Source: Pseudothauera hydrothermalis
Lineage (GTDB): Bacteria; Pseudomonadota; Gammaproteobacteria; Burkholderiales; Rhodocyclaceae
Length of the DNA: 64,000 nt
Assembly (NCBI RefSeq): GCF_003345255.1
Contig: NZ_CP029331.1
Span: forward strand, 496,001-560,000
Reading direction: 5' to 3'
How positions within the stretch are numbered: the first letter of the stretch is position 1; the number at the start of each line of letters is the position of its first letter. The notes below the pieces were generated by a model, which was not told the origin of the DNA, searched no databases, and was given only the letters and a program-made list of their open reading frames with translations. Of this stretch, positions 48,843 through 57,461 are shown piece after piece. Both the position numbers and the translations under genes were made by a program.

Positions 48843-50921
48843 TTACGGCATAACTCCTTTGGGTGGGTGTCGCAGCCAGCGTTCGGCTTCCGCGGTGGCG
48901 GCCGGCGGGGCGAAATGGTAGCCCTGCATGATGTCGCAGCCGAGCGCGCGCAGCATCTGCGCTTGCTCTGCCTGTTCGACACCTTCGGCGATGAGTTGCA
49001 GACCAAAGCCGCGGGCAATGCCGGTGATGGCCGAAATGATCGGGTTGATCGTCGGGCCATGCAGTTCGCGCACGAAACTGCGGTCGATTTTCAGGCAGCT
49101 GACCGGGAATTGCTGGAGATAGGACAGCGAGGAGTAACCGGTGCCGAAATCGTCGATCGCCACGCCAAATCCAGCTTCGCGTAAGGTGCGGACCTTGGTG
49201 GTGGCGGCACAGGCGTCCTGCATCATCATGCTTTCGGTGATCTCCAGCTCCAGCCGGTTAGGGGGGATGCGGTGCTGTTCGACAATACTGAGGATGTCCT
49301 CGACCATCTCCGGTTGGCCGAAGTCGTGCGGCGACAGATTCAGCGACAAGCGTAGATCGAGGTGTCCGGCCTGCCGCCACAGGGCAAGCTGGCGGCAAGC
49401 TTGGTGCAGAACCCAGCGGCTGAGCGCACCAATCATGCCGGCCTCTTCCGCGACCGGTACGAAAGTGGCCGGGCCGATTTGTCCATGTAGCGGATGGTTC
49501 CAGCGCAAGAGCGCCTCCATGCCGACTACCCGGCGCTGTGCGAGCGAAACCTGCGGTTGAAAGTAAAGCGCCAGTTCCGCCCGCTCGATGGCGCCATGTA
49601 AATCGTTTTCCAGCGACACGCGCTGGCGGTGATGGCTATCGAGTTCGGTATCGAAGAAGCGAAAGCCGTTCTTGCCGGAGCGTTTGACCTTGTACATGGC
49701 CACGTCGGCATGTCGGGTGAGGTCTTCGGCGCTGCGGCCGTCGCGCGGATACAGAGCAATGCCAATGCTCACCGAGGCACGAATGGGGCCCGCGCTGAGC
49801 ATGAAGGGAGCTGAGAGTGCGTCGACGATTTTGCGGGCGATGGTTTGAGCATCTTCCGCGCAGCCGATATCCGGTAACAGCACGGTGAATTCGTCGCCAC
49901 CCAGTCGGGCCAGGGTGTCGCCCCGCCGCAAGGTCTTGCCCAAGCGCTCGGCGAGATTGCGCAGCAAGGCGTCGCCGACGGCGTGACCATAGGTGTCGTT
50001 GATGCGCTTGAAGCGATCGACATCGATGAACATCACCGCCAAAGTGCCGGCTCGTCGCTGTGCCTGGGCGACGGCCAGTTCGAGGCGGTCACGGAACAGT
50101 ACGCGGTTGGGCAGGCGGGTGAGCTGATCGTGATACGCCTGGAAGGTGATGATTTCCTCGGCCCGCTTGCGCTCGGAAATGTCGCGCGCCACACCGTATA
50201 GACCGATGCCGGAGTTGCCGTCCTGCTCAGCGTTCGTCATTGGCACACCGTTTAGCGCGACGGTGACGAAGGCATGTTCGTCGTCAGCCAATCCATGGCG
50301 GTTGCGACGCAGGCGCAGCTCCACATTGAAGCCGCTCGACTGGCCGTCTCGACACGCTTGCAACAGCCCCTGCATGCGGTCCTGATCCTCGGGCATGACC
50401 AGCAGCATGAACGGGCGTTTGAGCAACTGGCTGCGGGAAAGGCCCAGCAGCTCATCTGCACGTGGGTTGAGATAGCTGAAACGGCCCTCGGCATCCAGGG
50501 TGAAGATGAGATCGGGCGAGCTTTCCACCAGGTAGCGGTGCAAACGCTCCGACGCCCGCAGGCGTTGGCTCATCGCCCGGTTGGCGCGCTCCAGCGCGGT
50601 GCGGTGCAGGACGCTGTGCACTGCGCGTTGAATTTGCGCGACATGATAGGGCTTGCGCACGAAGTCATCGGCGCCGCCGCGCAGTGCGCCGATGGCCGCA
50701 TCGATGGCATCTTCGCCGCTGATCATGATGACCGCCTCTTCGCGGCGATGCCGGGACAGCCAATCGAGCACCACCAGGCCGGTGCCATCGGGCAGGCGGT
50801 AGTCGAGCAGGATCAGCTCGTAGTTCTGCTCTGCAAGGCGCGCGAGGGTTTCGGCCACCGTGCCGCAGGCGTCGAACTGGCGTCCGGGCAGCGCGAGCAC
50901 CTGCGGGAGCGTTCGCCGCAT
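48843..50921 (-). CDS. REC-PAS-GGDEF-EAL protein, frame broken at a poly-G tract
   Basis: A c-di-GMP enzyme with a receiver domain (partial at the N-terminus), a PAS domain around 125-250 (SSPDLIFTLDAEGRFSYLN), GGDEF with LARLGGDEFTVL and an I-site RRGD five residues upstream, and EAL with GMEALLRW and DDFGTGYSSL. From the first usable ATG (50921) it has 692 residues, but the first beta strand and the acidic pair of REC (RILIVDDDV) lie upstream in frame without a start codon. With one G fewer in the tract at 50963-50971 an ATG at 50976 would join that frame. Confidence 0.88.
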   Translation of the reverse strand: MRRTLPQVLALPGRQFDACGTVAETLARLAEQNYELILLDYRLPDGTGLVVLDWLSRHRREEAVIMISGEDAIDAAIGALRGGADDFVRKPYHVAQIQRAVHSVLHRTALERANRAMSQRLRASERLHRYLVESSPDLIFTLDAEGRFSYLNPRADELLGLSRSQLLKRPFMLLVMPEDQDRMQGLLQACRDGQSSGFNVELRLRRNRHGLADDEHAFVTVALNGVPMTNAEQDGNSGIGLYGVARDISERKRAEEIITFQAYHDQLTRLPNRVLFRDRLELAVAQAQRRAGTLAVMFIDVDRFKRINDTYGHAVGDALLRNLAERLGKTLRRGDTLARLGGDEFTVLLPDIGCAEDAQTIARKIVDALSAPFMLSAGPIRASVSIGIALYPRDGRSAEDLTRHADVAMYKVKRSGKNGFRFFDTELDSHHRQRVSLENDLHGAIERAELALYFQPQVSLAQRRVVGMEALLRWNHPLHGQIGPATFVPVAEEAGMIGALSRWVLHQACRQLALWRQAGHLDLRLSLNLSPHDFGQPEMVEDILSIVEQHRIPPNRLELEITESMMMQDACAATTKVRTLREAGFGVAIDDFGTGYSSLSYLQQFPVSCLKIDRSFVRELHGPTINPIISAITGIARGFGLQLIAEGVEQAEQAQMLRALGCDIMQGYHFAPPAATAEAERWLRHPPKGVMP

Positions 50922-50962
50922 GGCGACGTCGTCATCGACGATCAGAATCCGGCATGGCCCAT

Positions 50963-50971
50963 CCCCCCCCC
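50963..50971 (-). repeat. Nine-G homopolymer at the 5' end of the GGDEF-EAL gene
   Basis: On the minus strand ATG ACG is followed by a run of G (nine G counting that of ACG as separate tract 50963-50971 plus the ACG). With the present length the ATG frame hits a stop after 14 codons; minus one G it enters the REC frame. It could be a phase-variable tract or a base-calling error. Confidence 0.75.
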
Positions 50972-51173
50972 GTCATGCGAGACGCTTGCGCTGCCGAACA
51001 CGCTGTGCTCTGCCGGAATGACCATGATCCCCCTTGAAGGTGCAACCGCAGCCGAATGTGATGTGCCCTACCTTGCCGAAATTTCGCATCCGCCTGCGGG
51101 TTGCATAGCGGTGGACCGATTACTGCCGCGACAGTATCAAAACTCATTCAGCGTTTCAAAAGTTTACTGTCCG

Positions 51174-53156
51174 TCATTGAAGTGATGGTTGTGCGCGATG
51201 GCCGGTATCGATTGGAATGAACAGTTGGAAGCTGGTACCGCTGCCGGCCAGACTGCGGCACACCATGCTCGCTTGCCACGATGAGAGCATCTCACGCACG
51301 ATCGCCAGCCCCATGCCTTGGTGAGGGCCGCCTTTGACCGAGGCGCCCAGGGCGAACAGGTTGGCTAAGCGTTCCGGCGGCAGGCCCGGACCGTTGTCGA
51401 TGACTCGGATCTCCACGCACCGGCGTCCGTCGACCAGCACAGGCCCGGATGCGCTCAGCGCGCATCGTCTGCCGGGCGACAAAGCTTCGGAAGCGTTACG
51501 CAACAGATTCAGCAAGACTTGGCGCAACGCCGAAGCGGGCATGGCCACAGGCGGGAGCGTGCCGGCTTTGCGCACGTCAAAGCCGATACCGTGCCGCGCG
51601 AACAGCGCGCTCTCGCAAAGGGCCTGGATGTCGTCGAGCAGGCGGCCGACATCGCAACAGGGCGCTTCGGCAGCGTCGGGTTCGGGCAGGTTGGTCAGAC
51701 GCCCCAGCAAGGTGCCGATCCGGTCGATTTCATGACCGATCAAGTCCAGCTCGCCGCAAAGCGCCTCATCCTGCGCTCTATTTTGGGCGAGCAGGCCAAT
51801 GTAGCTGCGGATTACGGTCAGCGGGTTGTTCGTTTCATGCACCAGCGTGCGTGCCTGTTGCTGGTAAGCGGCCCGCAGTGCGTCGACTCGGCTGCGGTCA
51901 GCTTGCTGTTGTGCATCCAGTCCGTGCAGGTGGGTGCATACGCGCTCCAACAGGCTGCGCAAGGTATGCGCGTGGGGAGCCTGCGGCAGCGCTTCGGGCG
52001 GCAGCGCAAACACCGCCACCGCGGCGCCAGCGTCGAAGACGACCGGCAGCGCGGTGATGTCGGTGCTGTTCAACCAGCGCGCGATCTGCCAGTCGCGCGG
52101 CCAACGTACCTCTGACGCCTCACCAAAATGGACCGAAGCCGGCTCCTGGCTGCGCAGCGCCCGCGCAATGGCGCTGGTGTCGTCATCGCGATCCAGCGCC
52201 AGTTCGGCCACCCAGTCTTGCAACTGGGGCGCGATGGGCAGGCGGGCCGTCAGTCTGCCGTCGGCATCGGTCATCAGCAAGAGCGGCGCGTCGATACCGA
52301 ACAGCAGCCGACAGGCAAAATCCAGGCGTGCTGCGCTGCGCGCTTCATCCAGCGTGCTGAAGGCGCTACCCAGCAGGCCGTCGACCGCTACGTTGCGTAG
52401 GCGGCCGGGCAGCGTTGCGATGGCATCGCTTGGCGCCGGAGCGGATGCGGCGCCGTGCTGCGCGACGATGAAGTCGACATCGGTGCGCAGAGCGAGGAGC
52501 ACATCGGCCGGCAAACCGGATACGGTGGCCAGCGGCGGCGCTACGGCGCTGGCCGGATCGTTGCTCAGACGGTCGGCGGACCAGACGATGCGGGCCAGGG
52601 GATGGGCGGCGCACACTGTGTCCGGCTCGGCCTGAGCCAGATGCAGCGCATCGCATAGCGGCGGTGGCAGACCGCAGCGCTGGGCCAGTGCGGCTGCGCA
52701 ATCGTTGGCGGAAAACTTGCTTTCGGCCGACAGCGCGCGGCCCAGGACCAGCCACATTGCCGCAAGATAGGCTTCGCGCGGCCGCGGGTAGCGGCATTCG
52801 AGCGCCAGGTGGTGGGCGCATTCGGCACATAGCAGGGCACGGTGGAGCAGTTCGGGCGGGTAGCCGGTGCAGGCTGGATCGAGCTGGGTCGCTTCGAACA
52901 ACCAAACGCGCAGAATGGCGCGACCCGCCACGGCCAGACGGGTGGCTAGGGCGGTGCCCGGCTCGACAGCTTCATGGGTTTCGAGCGGGCGGGCGGCCAG
53001 CAGCGCACAGCACAGCGCGGCGTCGCGCAGGGCCCATTCGCCCAGCGCCTGCCAGTCGGGATCAGGCACGTCCAGACGCAGCAGCAGCTCGTCTGCCGAA
53101 CTGGGTGCAAGGCGGGGCGCTAAGGCGCGGAGCGCGCCCGGCACCGGAAGGGTCAT
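51174..53156 (-). CDS. Sensor histidine kinase with HDOD-like N-terminus
   Basis: A soluble kinase of 660 residues, the likely partner of the next gene's receiver. The N-terminal 200 residues resemble an HDOD-type helical domain (no HD metal pair seen); a GAF-like middle follows. The H-box is LVHETNNPLTVIRSYIGLL, the N-box LLNLLRNASEAL, G1 VIDNGPGLP and G2 GGPHQGMGLAIVRE. No transmembrane helix is seen. A 197-bp gap separates it from the REC-GGDEF-EAL gene on the same strand. Confidence 0.85.
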   Translation of the reverse strand: MTLPVPGALRALAPRLAPSSADELLLRLDVPDPDWQALGEWALRDAALCCALLAARPLETHEAVEPGTALATRLAVAGRAILRVWLFEATQLDPACTGYPPELLHRALLCAECAHHLALECRYPRPREAYLAAMWLVLGRALSAESKFSANDCAAALAQRCGLPPPLCDALHLAQAEPDTVCAAHPLARIVWSADRLSNDPASAVAPPLATVSGLPADVLLALRTDVDFIVAQHGAASAPAPSDAIATLPGRLRNVAVDGLLGSAFSTLDEARSAARLDFACRLLFGIDAPLLLMTDADGRLTARLPIAPQLQDWVAELALDRDDDTSAIARALRSQEPASVHFGEASEVRWPRDWQIARWLNSTDITALPVVFDAGAAVAVFALPPEALPQAPHAHTLRSLLERVCTHLHGLDAQQQADRSRVDALRAAYQQQARTLVHETNNPLTVIRSYIGLLAQNRAQDEALCGELDLIGHEIDRIGTLLGRLTNLPEPDAAEAPCCDVGRLLDDIQALCESALFARHGIGFDVRKAGTLPPVAMPASALRQVLLNLLRNASEALSPGRRCALSASGPVLVDGRRCVEIRVIDNGPGLPPERLANLFALGASVKGGPHQGMGLAIVREMLSSWQASMVCRSLAGSGTSFQLFIPIDTGHRAQPSLQ

Positions 53157-53245
53157 CGGACTGGCTCATCGGGGCGTTGGGCTGAGAGAGATTCTAGCGG
53201 TGAGTGTCCGTGTGCCCCGTGACCGATTGCGCAGGCGGAAGGCGG

Positions 53246-54382
53246 TCAGCCCTGCAAGCTGTCGGCAAACCCCAGCGCCGTGACATGTGCGCGATTGAGC
53301 AGGGTCGGCGCAATGTGTAAGTCATCTGCGGCTTTTGCCAGCGCTGCGCCATCGAAGGTTTCGCATAGCCGGGCAAGCTTCAGGAAGGGGGCAAATTCGC
53401 CTTGCTCGGCAAGCAGTGCTTCGGTGATCGCGGCCGGCAGGTTCATCTCTTCCAGCAGCGCCTGCATCGAGGTGCCAAGCAGTACATTGAGCAGTGAAAA
53501 AGCACCGGTGATAAAAAGATTGTCGAGTTCGGATTTGTCGAAGAACTGCGCGCCGATCTCCTCCATGAAGCGGCCGCGGGCAATGGCGGTTTGCATCATT
53601 GCCGGGGCGCCCGGATCGCGGCTGGCGGTGACCAGCAGCAGCGATAACCACTTGTTGAGGTTGTCGTAGCCCAGAATGCTCACCGCGTGGCGGAAGGATT
53701 GAATTTCGCACATCAGCCCGAAGCCGGCGGAGTTGATGTAACGCAAAAGCTTGTAGGACAGGGCGACGTCTTGTTTGAGCACCGCCTCGATGTCTTTGAT
53801 ATCCGCGTTGTTGCGCACCAGGTTGAGCAGGCGGACGATCTGCGCGTGTGCTGGCGACAGCGCCTTGGGTGGCGGGTTGCCGTGCAGAAAGAACCAGCCG
53901 GAAGCACCGTCGTATCCTGCGCTCACTGCTTTCTGAAAGGCGCCGACATCGGGCAGGCCCCAGGCCAGGCTGAGGCCGGGGGCCCCGTTGGGGGCGGGGT
54001 TTTTGCGCGCGTCCATGAGCACGAAGCGCCATTGGCTGTCGGCAGGCAAGGCGATACCGGGTGTGTACCAGCTCAAACATGTGCTGATTCCGGCTGCACG
54101 CAATTGTGGCAGGAGCGCTTGGGTGTGCGGGTGGGCGAGCGCCTGCACCGGGATTTCCACCATGGCATTTTGCGGCGCGCGCCAGTCCATGAGGTCTGGG
54201 GTGGGCACCAGGCGCCCGAGGCAGACGAACACGGTATGGCGCGATGGCCAGACATCGGCCAGCGCATTGAGCGTCTCGACCACCGCACCGACGCTTGGGC
54301 CGTGCGCGATCAGCCGGTTGGCGGTGATTGCGCGGTTTTTGTTGACCACGGGCTCGCGGGTGAGGATGGTGGTCTGGCTCAT
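53246..54382 (-). CDS. EAL/HDOD signalling protein (YuxH-like)
   Basis: A protein of 378 residues with a degenerate EAL-like first half (no EAL or DDFGTG catalytic motif) and an HDOD domain in the second half (RLLNLVRNNADIKDIEAVL, KLLRYINSAGFG, SFRHAVSILGYDNLNKWL). Such YuxH-type proteins are regulatory, not enzymatic. ATG at 54382 is preferred; an upstream ATG at 54418 lies inside the preceding gene. It is in the same operon direction as the kinase. Confidence 0.85.
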   Translation of the reverse strand: MSQTTILTREPVVNKNRAITANRLIAHGPSVGAVVETLNALADVWPSRHTVFVCLGRLVPTPDLMDWRAPQNAMVEIPVQALAHPHTQALLPQLRAAGISTCLSWYTPGIALPADSQWRFVLMDARKNPAPNGAPGLSLAWGLPDVGAFQKAVSAGYDGASGWFFLHGNPPPKALSPAHAQIVRLLNLVRNNADIKDIEAVLKQDVALSYKLLRYINSAGFGLMCEIQSFRHAVSILGYDNLNKWLSLLLVTASRDPGAPAMMQTAIARGRFMEEIGAQFFDKSELDNLFITGAFSLLNVLLGTSMQALLEEMNLPAAITEALLAEQGEFAPFLKLARLCETFDGAALAKAADDLHIAPTLLNRAHVTALGFADSLQG

Positions 54383-54386
54383 GACA

Positions 54387-55403
54387 TCAACCGTTCGAAT
54401 AGGTAAAAGCGTCGGCAAAAAAGGCGTTTTCGGCTAGACCGCAGCCGGCGACGAAATCCGCCCGTGCGGCTTCGATCATCGCTGGCGCGCCGCAGGCATA
54501 GACTTCGTACCCGGACAGGTCGGGCAGATCGTCCATGACGGCCCGATGGACCAAGCCGGTCCGCTCGTTCCATGTGTCGTTTTCGGTTGCATCCGAGAGT
54601 ACCGGAATATAACGGAAGTTGGGCAAGGTCTGCGCCCATCCGCGTGCCAGCTCGTCCATGTACAGGCCGGCGCGGGTGCGCGCACCCCAGTACAGCACCA
54701 TCGGGCGGGCGAGCCCGATGTGCAGCGCATGTTCGACGATGCTTTTGATCGGCGCAAAACCGGTGCCCCCGGCCAAGAGGACGATGGGTTTGTCGGACTC
54801 CTCACGCAAGAAGAAGCTGCCCAGCGGCCCTTCCAGGCGCAGGATGTCGCGCTCTTTCATGGTCTGGAAAACATGCGTGGTGAATTGCCCGCCGGGAATC
54901 AGACGGATGTGCAGTTCCAGATGGCCGGTTCGATGCGGGGCGTTGGCAATCGAAAAACTGCGTCGGCGGCCGTCGGCGAGGAGAAAATCAATGTATTGGC
55001 CGGCGCGGAACTGAAACGGTTCACTAGCCGGTAGTTTGATTTCCAGCATCATCACATCGTCGGCCAGGCGCTTGAGTGTCTGCACCCGGCAAGGCAGCTT
55101 TTTGACCGGAATGTCGCCGGCGCGGCTGACGTTGCGCGCTTCGAGAACGAGATCCGAGCACGGCATGGCGCGACAGAACAACGCCATGCCGGCAGCACGC
55201 TCAGCGTCGGTCAGCGCAGTCGCCGACCCAGTGCCGTAATCGACTGCGCCGGAGAGAATCCGCCCCTTGCAGGCGCCACAGGCGCCGTCGCGGCAGCCGT
55301 AAGGCAATAGCAAGCCGGCTTCCAGGGCGGCATCGAGGATGGTCTGGTCCGCAGCGGCTTCGAATTGCTGGCCGCCGGGCTGGAGTGAAATTTTGAACGG
55401 CAT
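54387..55403 (-). CDS. Ferredoxin-type NAD(P)H reductase, AscD-like
   Basis: An electron-transfer reductase with a plant-type [2Fe-2S] domain (C37, C42, C45, C77), an FAD domain (RRRSFSIANAPH) and an NAD domain (LLAGGTGFAPIKS, then YWGART). It has 338 residues. The layout equals CDP-6-deoxy-glucoseen reductase and phenol/methane oxygenase reductases; the true partner is unknown and no sugar-modification genes lie nearby. ATG at 55403 is 23 bp from the divergent SDR gene. Confidence 0.9.
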   Translation of the reverse strand: MPFKISLQPGGQQFEAAADQTILDAALEAGLLLPYGCRDGACGACKGRILSGAVDYGTGSATALTDAERAAGMALFCRAMPCSDLVLEARNVSRAGDIPVKKLPCRVQTLKRLADDVMMLEIKLPASEPFQFRAGQYIDFLLADGRRRSFSIANAPHRTGHLELHIRLIPGGQFTTHVFQTMKERDILRLEGPLGSFFLREESDKPIVLLAGGTGFAPIKSIVEHALHIGLARPMVLYWGARTRAGLYMDELARGWAQTLPNFRYIPVLSDATENDTWNERTGLVHRAVMDDLPDLSGYEVYACGAPAMIEAARADFVAGCGLAENAFFADAFTYSNG

Positions 55404-55426
55404 CGTGCGTGAGATAATCTGGCGAT

Positions 55427-56320
55427 ATGAAAAGAGTTCTGATCGTTGGCGCGGGGGATGTTGCACGGCGTGCCACGCCTTGGCTGGTGCGCCGCTTTCG
55501 CGTCTACGTGCTCTTGCGCAACCGGGCGGCTGCGCCCGCGTGGCGGTCGCTCGGGGCGGTTCCGGTGATTGCGGACCTCGATGACCGTCACAGCCTGAAG
55601 CGCCTTGCCGGATTAGCCCAGGCCGTGCTCCATTTTGCGCCGCCGCCGGCCACAGGGGAGGCAGACCCGCGCACCGCGCGCTTACTGGCTGCGCTGGCGC
55701 GCCGCGGCAGTGTACCACGGCGCCTGGTGTACATCAGTACGACAGGCGTATATGGCGACTGCGCCGGGCAAGCGGTGGATGAAACCCGTCCGCGCCGTGC
55801 ACAGACCGCGCGTGCGCGCCGCCGGGTGGATGCCGAAGACCGCCTGCGTGCTTTCGGCCGGCGCAACGCGGCGCGTGTGGCGTTGTTGCGCGCGCCCGGC
55901 ATCTATGCGGCCGACCGCTTGCCGCTGGAGCGCCTGCGCCGCGGCGATCCGGTGCTGGATGCCTCCGAGGATGTGCACACCAACCACATCCATGCCGACG
56001 ATCTCGCCCGGCTTGCCTGCACGGCGTTGTTTCGTGCGCGGGGCGGGCGCGCCTTCAATGCGGTCGATCACACGCAGATGACGATGGGCGCCTATCTCGA
56101 TCTGGCAGCCGACACCTTCGGCCTGCCGCGCCCGCCGCGCATGAGGCGCGCGGAAATCGCCACCCGCCTGTCGCCGACGACCATGTCGTTCATGTCCGAG
56201 TCGCGTGTGCTGTCCAACGCCCGCATCTTGCGGGAACTTCGTGTGCGGCTGAAATATCCGACGGTGCGCGAAGGCTTCCGCGCTGCCCTTGCCAAGGAGA
56301 AAACCCACCCATGCTCGTGA
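55427..56320 (+). CDS. NAD(P)-binding SDR-like protein (YeeZ-type)
   Basis: A nucleoside-diphosphate-sugar epimerase-like protein of 297 residues. The Rossmann motif is VLIVGAGDVARR at residues 4-15; YISTTGVYGDCAGQAVDE resembles the serine region, but the YxxxK pair is replaced (RRRVDAEDRL), as in YeeZ-type proteins. The reaction is unknown. Its end overlaps the hemJ start, so the two are cotranslated. Confidence 0.8.
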   Translation: MKRVLIVGAGDVARRATPWLVRRFRVYVLLRNRAAAPAWRSLGAVPVIADLDDRHSLKRLAGLAQAVLHFAPPPATGEADPRTARLLAALARRGSVPRRLVYISTTGVYGDCAGQAVDETRPRRAQTARARRRVDAEDRLRAFGRRNAARVALLRAPGIYAADRLPLERLRRGDPVLDASEDVHTNHIHADDLARLACTALFRARGGRAFNAVDHTQMTMGAYLDLAADTFGLPRPPRMRRAEIATRLSPTTMSFMSESRVLSNARILRELRVRLKYPTVREGFRAALAKEKTHPCS

Positions 56321-56721
56321 TCAAGGCCCTACACATCATCTTCGTCGTGTCATGGTTCGCCGGCCTGTTCTACCTGCCGCGGCTGTTCGTCAATCACGCC
56401 ATGGTCAATGACGCCGCCACCATCGAGCGCTTGAAGCTGATGGAGTACAAGCTCTACCGCTTCATGACTCCGCTGGGCATCTTGGCGGTTGGGCTGGGCT
56501 TGTGGCTGTGGTTCGGCTACGGTTTTGCCGGCGGCTGGCTGCACGCCAAGACGCTGCTGGTGGCAGGCTTGGTTGCCTACCATCTGTACTGTGGCAAGTT
56601 GCTGCGCGACTTCGCCGCCGGACGCAACACCCGTAGCCACCGCTGGTACCGGGTGTTCAATGAGGTGCCGGTGGTGGTGCTGTTTGCGGTGGTGTTTCTG
56701 GTGGTGCTCAAGCCTTTCTGA
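56311..56721 (+). CDS. hemJ: Protoporphyrinogen IX oxidase HemJ
   Basis: It oxidises protoporphyrinogen IX in haem synthesis at the inner membrane. It has 136 residues and four predicted helices. KALHIIFVVSWFAGLFYLPRLFVNH with its early histidine, MEYKLYRFMTPLG, and a C-terminal RVFNEVPVVVLF are family features of HemJ (UPF0093). The gene overlaps the preceding SDR gene by 10 bp. Confidence 0.9.
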   Translation: MLVIKALHIIFVVSWFAGLFYLPRLFVNHAMVNDAATIERLKLMEYKLYRFMTPLGILAVGLGLWLWFGYGFAGGWLHAKTLLVAGLVAYHLYCGKLLRDFAAGRNTRSHRWYRVFNEVPVVVLFAVVFLVVLKPF

Positions 56722-56733
56722 GCCGGCGCGCGT

Positions 56734-57324
56734 TCAGCCGGATGGCGGTAGGTCGGCCAGGCTGTTGAGGTTGGCAAACGCTTCGGCAACATCGTCGAAC
56801 CCGACTTCGACACGCTTGCGGCTGCGCTGCCACGCATCCACCTTGCGTCCGCCTTCGGCCAGATAGGCGCTCAGTGCCGGCAGCAGTGTGCGGCGGCACA
56901 GGCAGAACACCGGGTGACTGCGTCCGCCGGTGGCAGCCACGGCGATCTCCGCGTCGTGGGCGAGCAGTGCGGCAAGCAGGCGGGCAACCAGATCGGCGGG
57001 CAATAGCGGTGCGTCACACGGAGCGGTGGCTACCAGTGTATGGCGCGCGCGTGCAAGGCCGGCGTGCAAGCCGGCCAGTGGCCCGGCAAAGCCGGTCAGT
57101 TCGTCGGCGAACACCGGGTAGCCGAAACCGGCATAGATGTCCAGGTTGCGGTTGGCGCTGATCAGGATCTCATCGACCTGCGGCGCCAGTGCGGCAATGA
57201 CGCTCGCCGCCATCGGCCGACCGCGAAAATCGACCAGCCCCTTGTCTGCGCCACCCATGCGCAGGCCACGGCCGCCAGCAAGAACGAGGCCGCTGATAGC
57301 AGGGCGGGGCGTGGTCGGGTTCAT
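56734..57324 (-). CDS. mobA: Molybdenum cofactor guanylyltransferase
   Basis: It joins GMP to molybdopterin to give the MGD cofactor of enzymes such as nitrate reductase and formate dehydrogenase. It has 196 residues from ATG 57324. The nucleotide-binding GLVLAGGRGLRMGGADKGL, the GPLAGLHAGLA segment and ATAPCDAPLLP are MobA marks. It converges on hemJ with a 12-bp gap. Confidence 0.92.
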   Translation of the reverse strand: MNPTTPRPAISGLVLAGGRGLRMGGADKGLVDFRGRPMAASVIAALAPQVDEILISANRNLDIYAGFGYPVFADELTGFAGPLAGLHAGLARARHTLVATAPCDAPLLPADLVARLLAALLAHDAEIAVAATGGRSHPVFCLCRRTLLPALSAYLAEGGRKVDAWQRSRKRVEVGFDDVAEAFANLNSLADLPPSG

Positions 57325-57385
57325 GGGCGGATTGTAGCCGGCATTGCGCCACATCCGCCCGCAGCGTGAAGTGCCCCGCTACAAT

Positions 57386-57450
57386 GGGCGCCAATCGCAA
57401 GCGTCTTGCCCATCTTTCGCCGCTGGCGCCCGCTGCCTGGGCGCTTTTTT
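57386..57450 (+). promoter_or_regulatory. Terminator-like leader with an alternative pairing before the THUMP methyltransferase gene
   Basis: GCGCCC (57426-57431) pairs with GGGCGC (57439-57444), followed by TTTTTT (57445-57450), a complete intrinsic terminator 11 bp before the start codon. GGGCGCC at 57386-57392 can instead pair with GGCGCCC at 57425-57431 and would open the terminator. A TACAAT -10-like box is at 57380-57385, so that arm may lie at or before the transcript start. Confidence 0.55.
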
Positions 57451-57461
57451 CTGGATTCCTT

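Noticed and set aside
54387-55403. Dedicated deoxysugar biosynthesis enzyme
   Set aside because: Domain layout matches AscD, but no CDP-sugar genes lie nearby, so a general ferredoxin-type reductase is the safer call.
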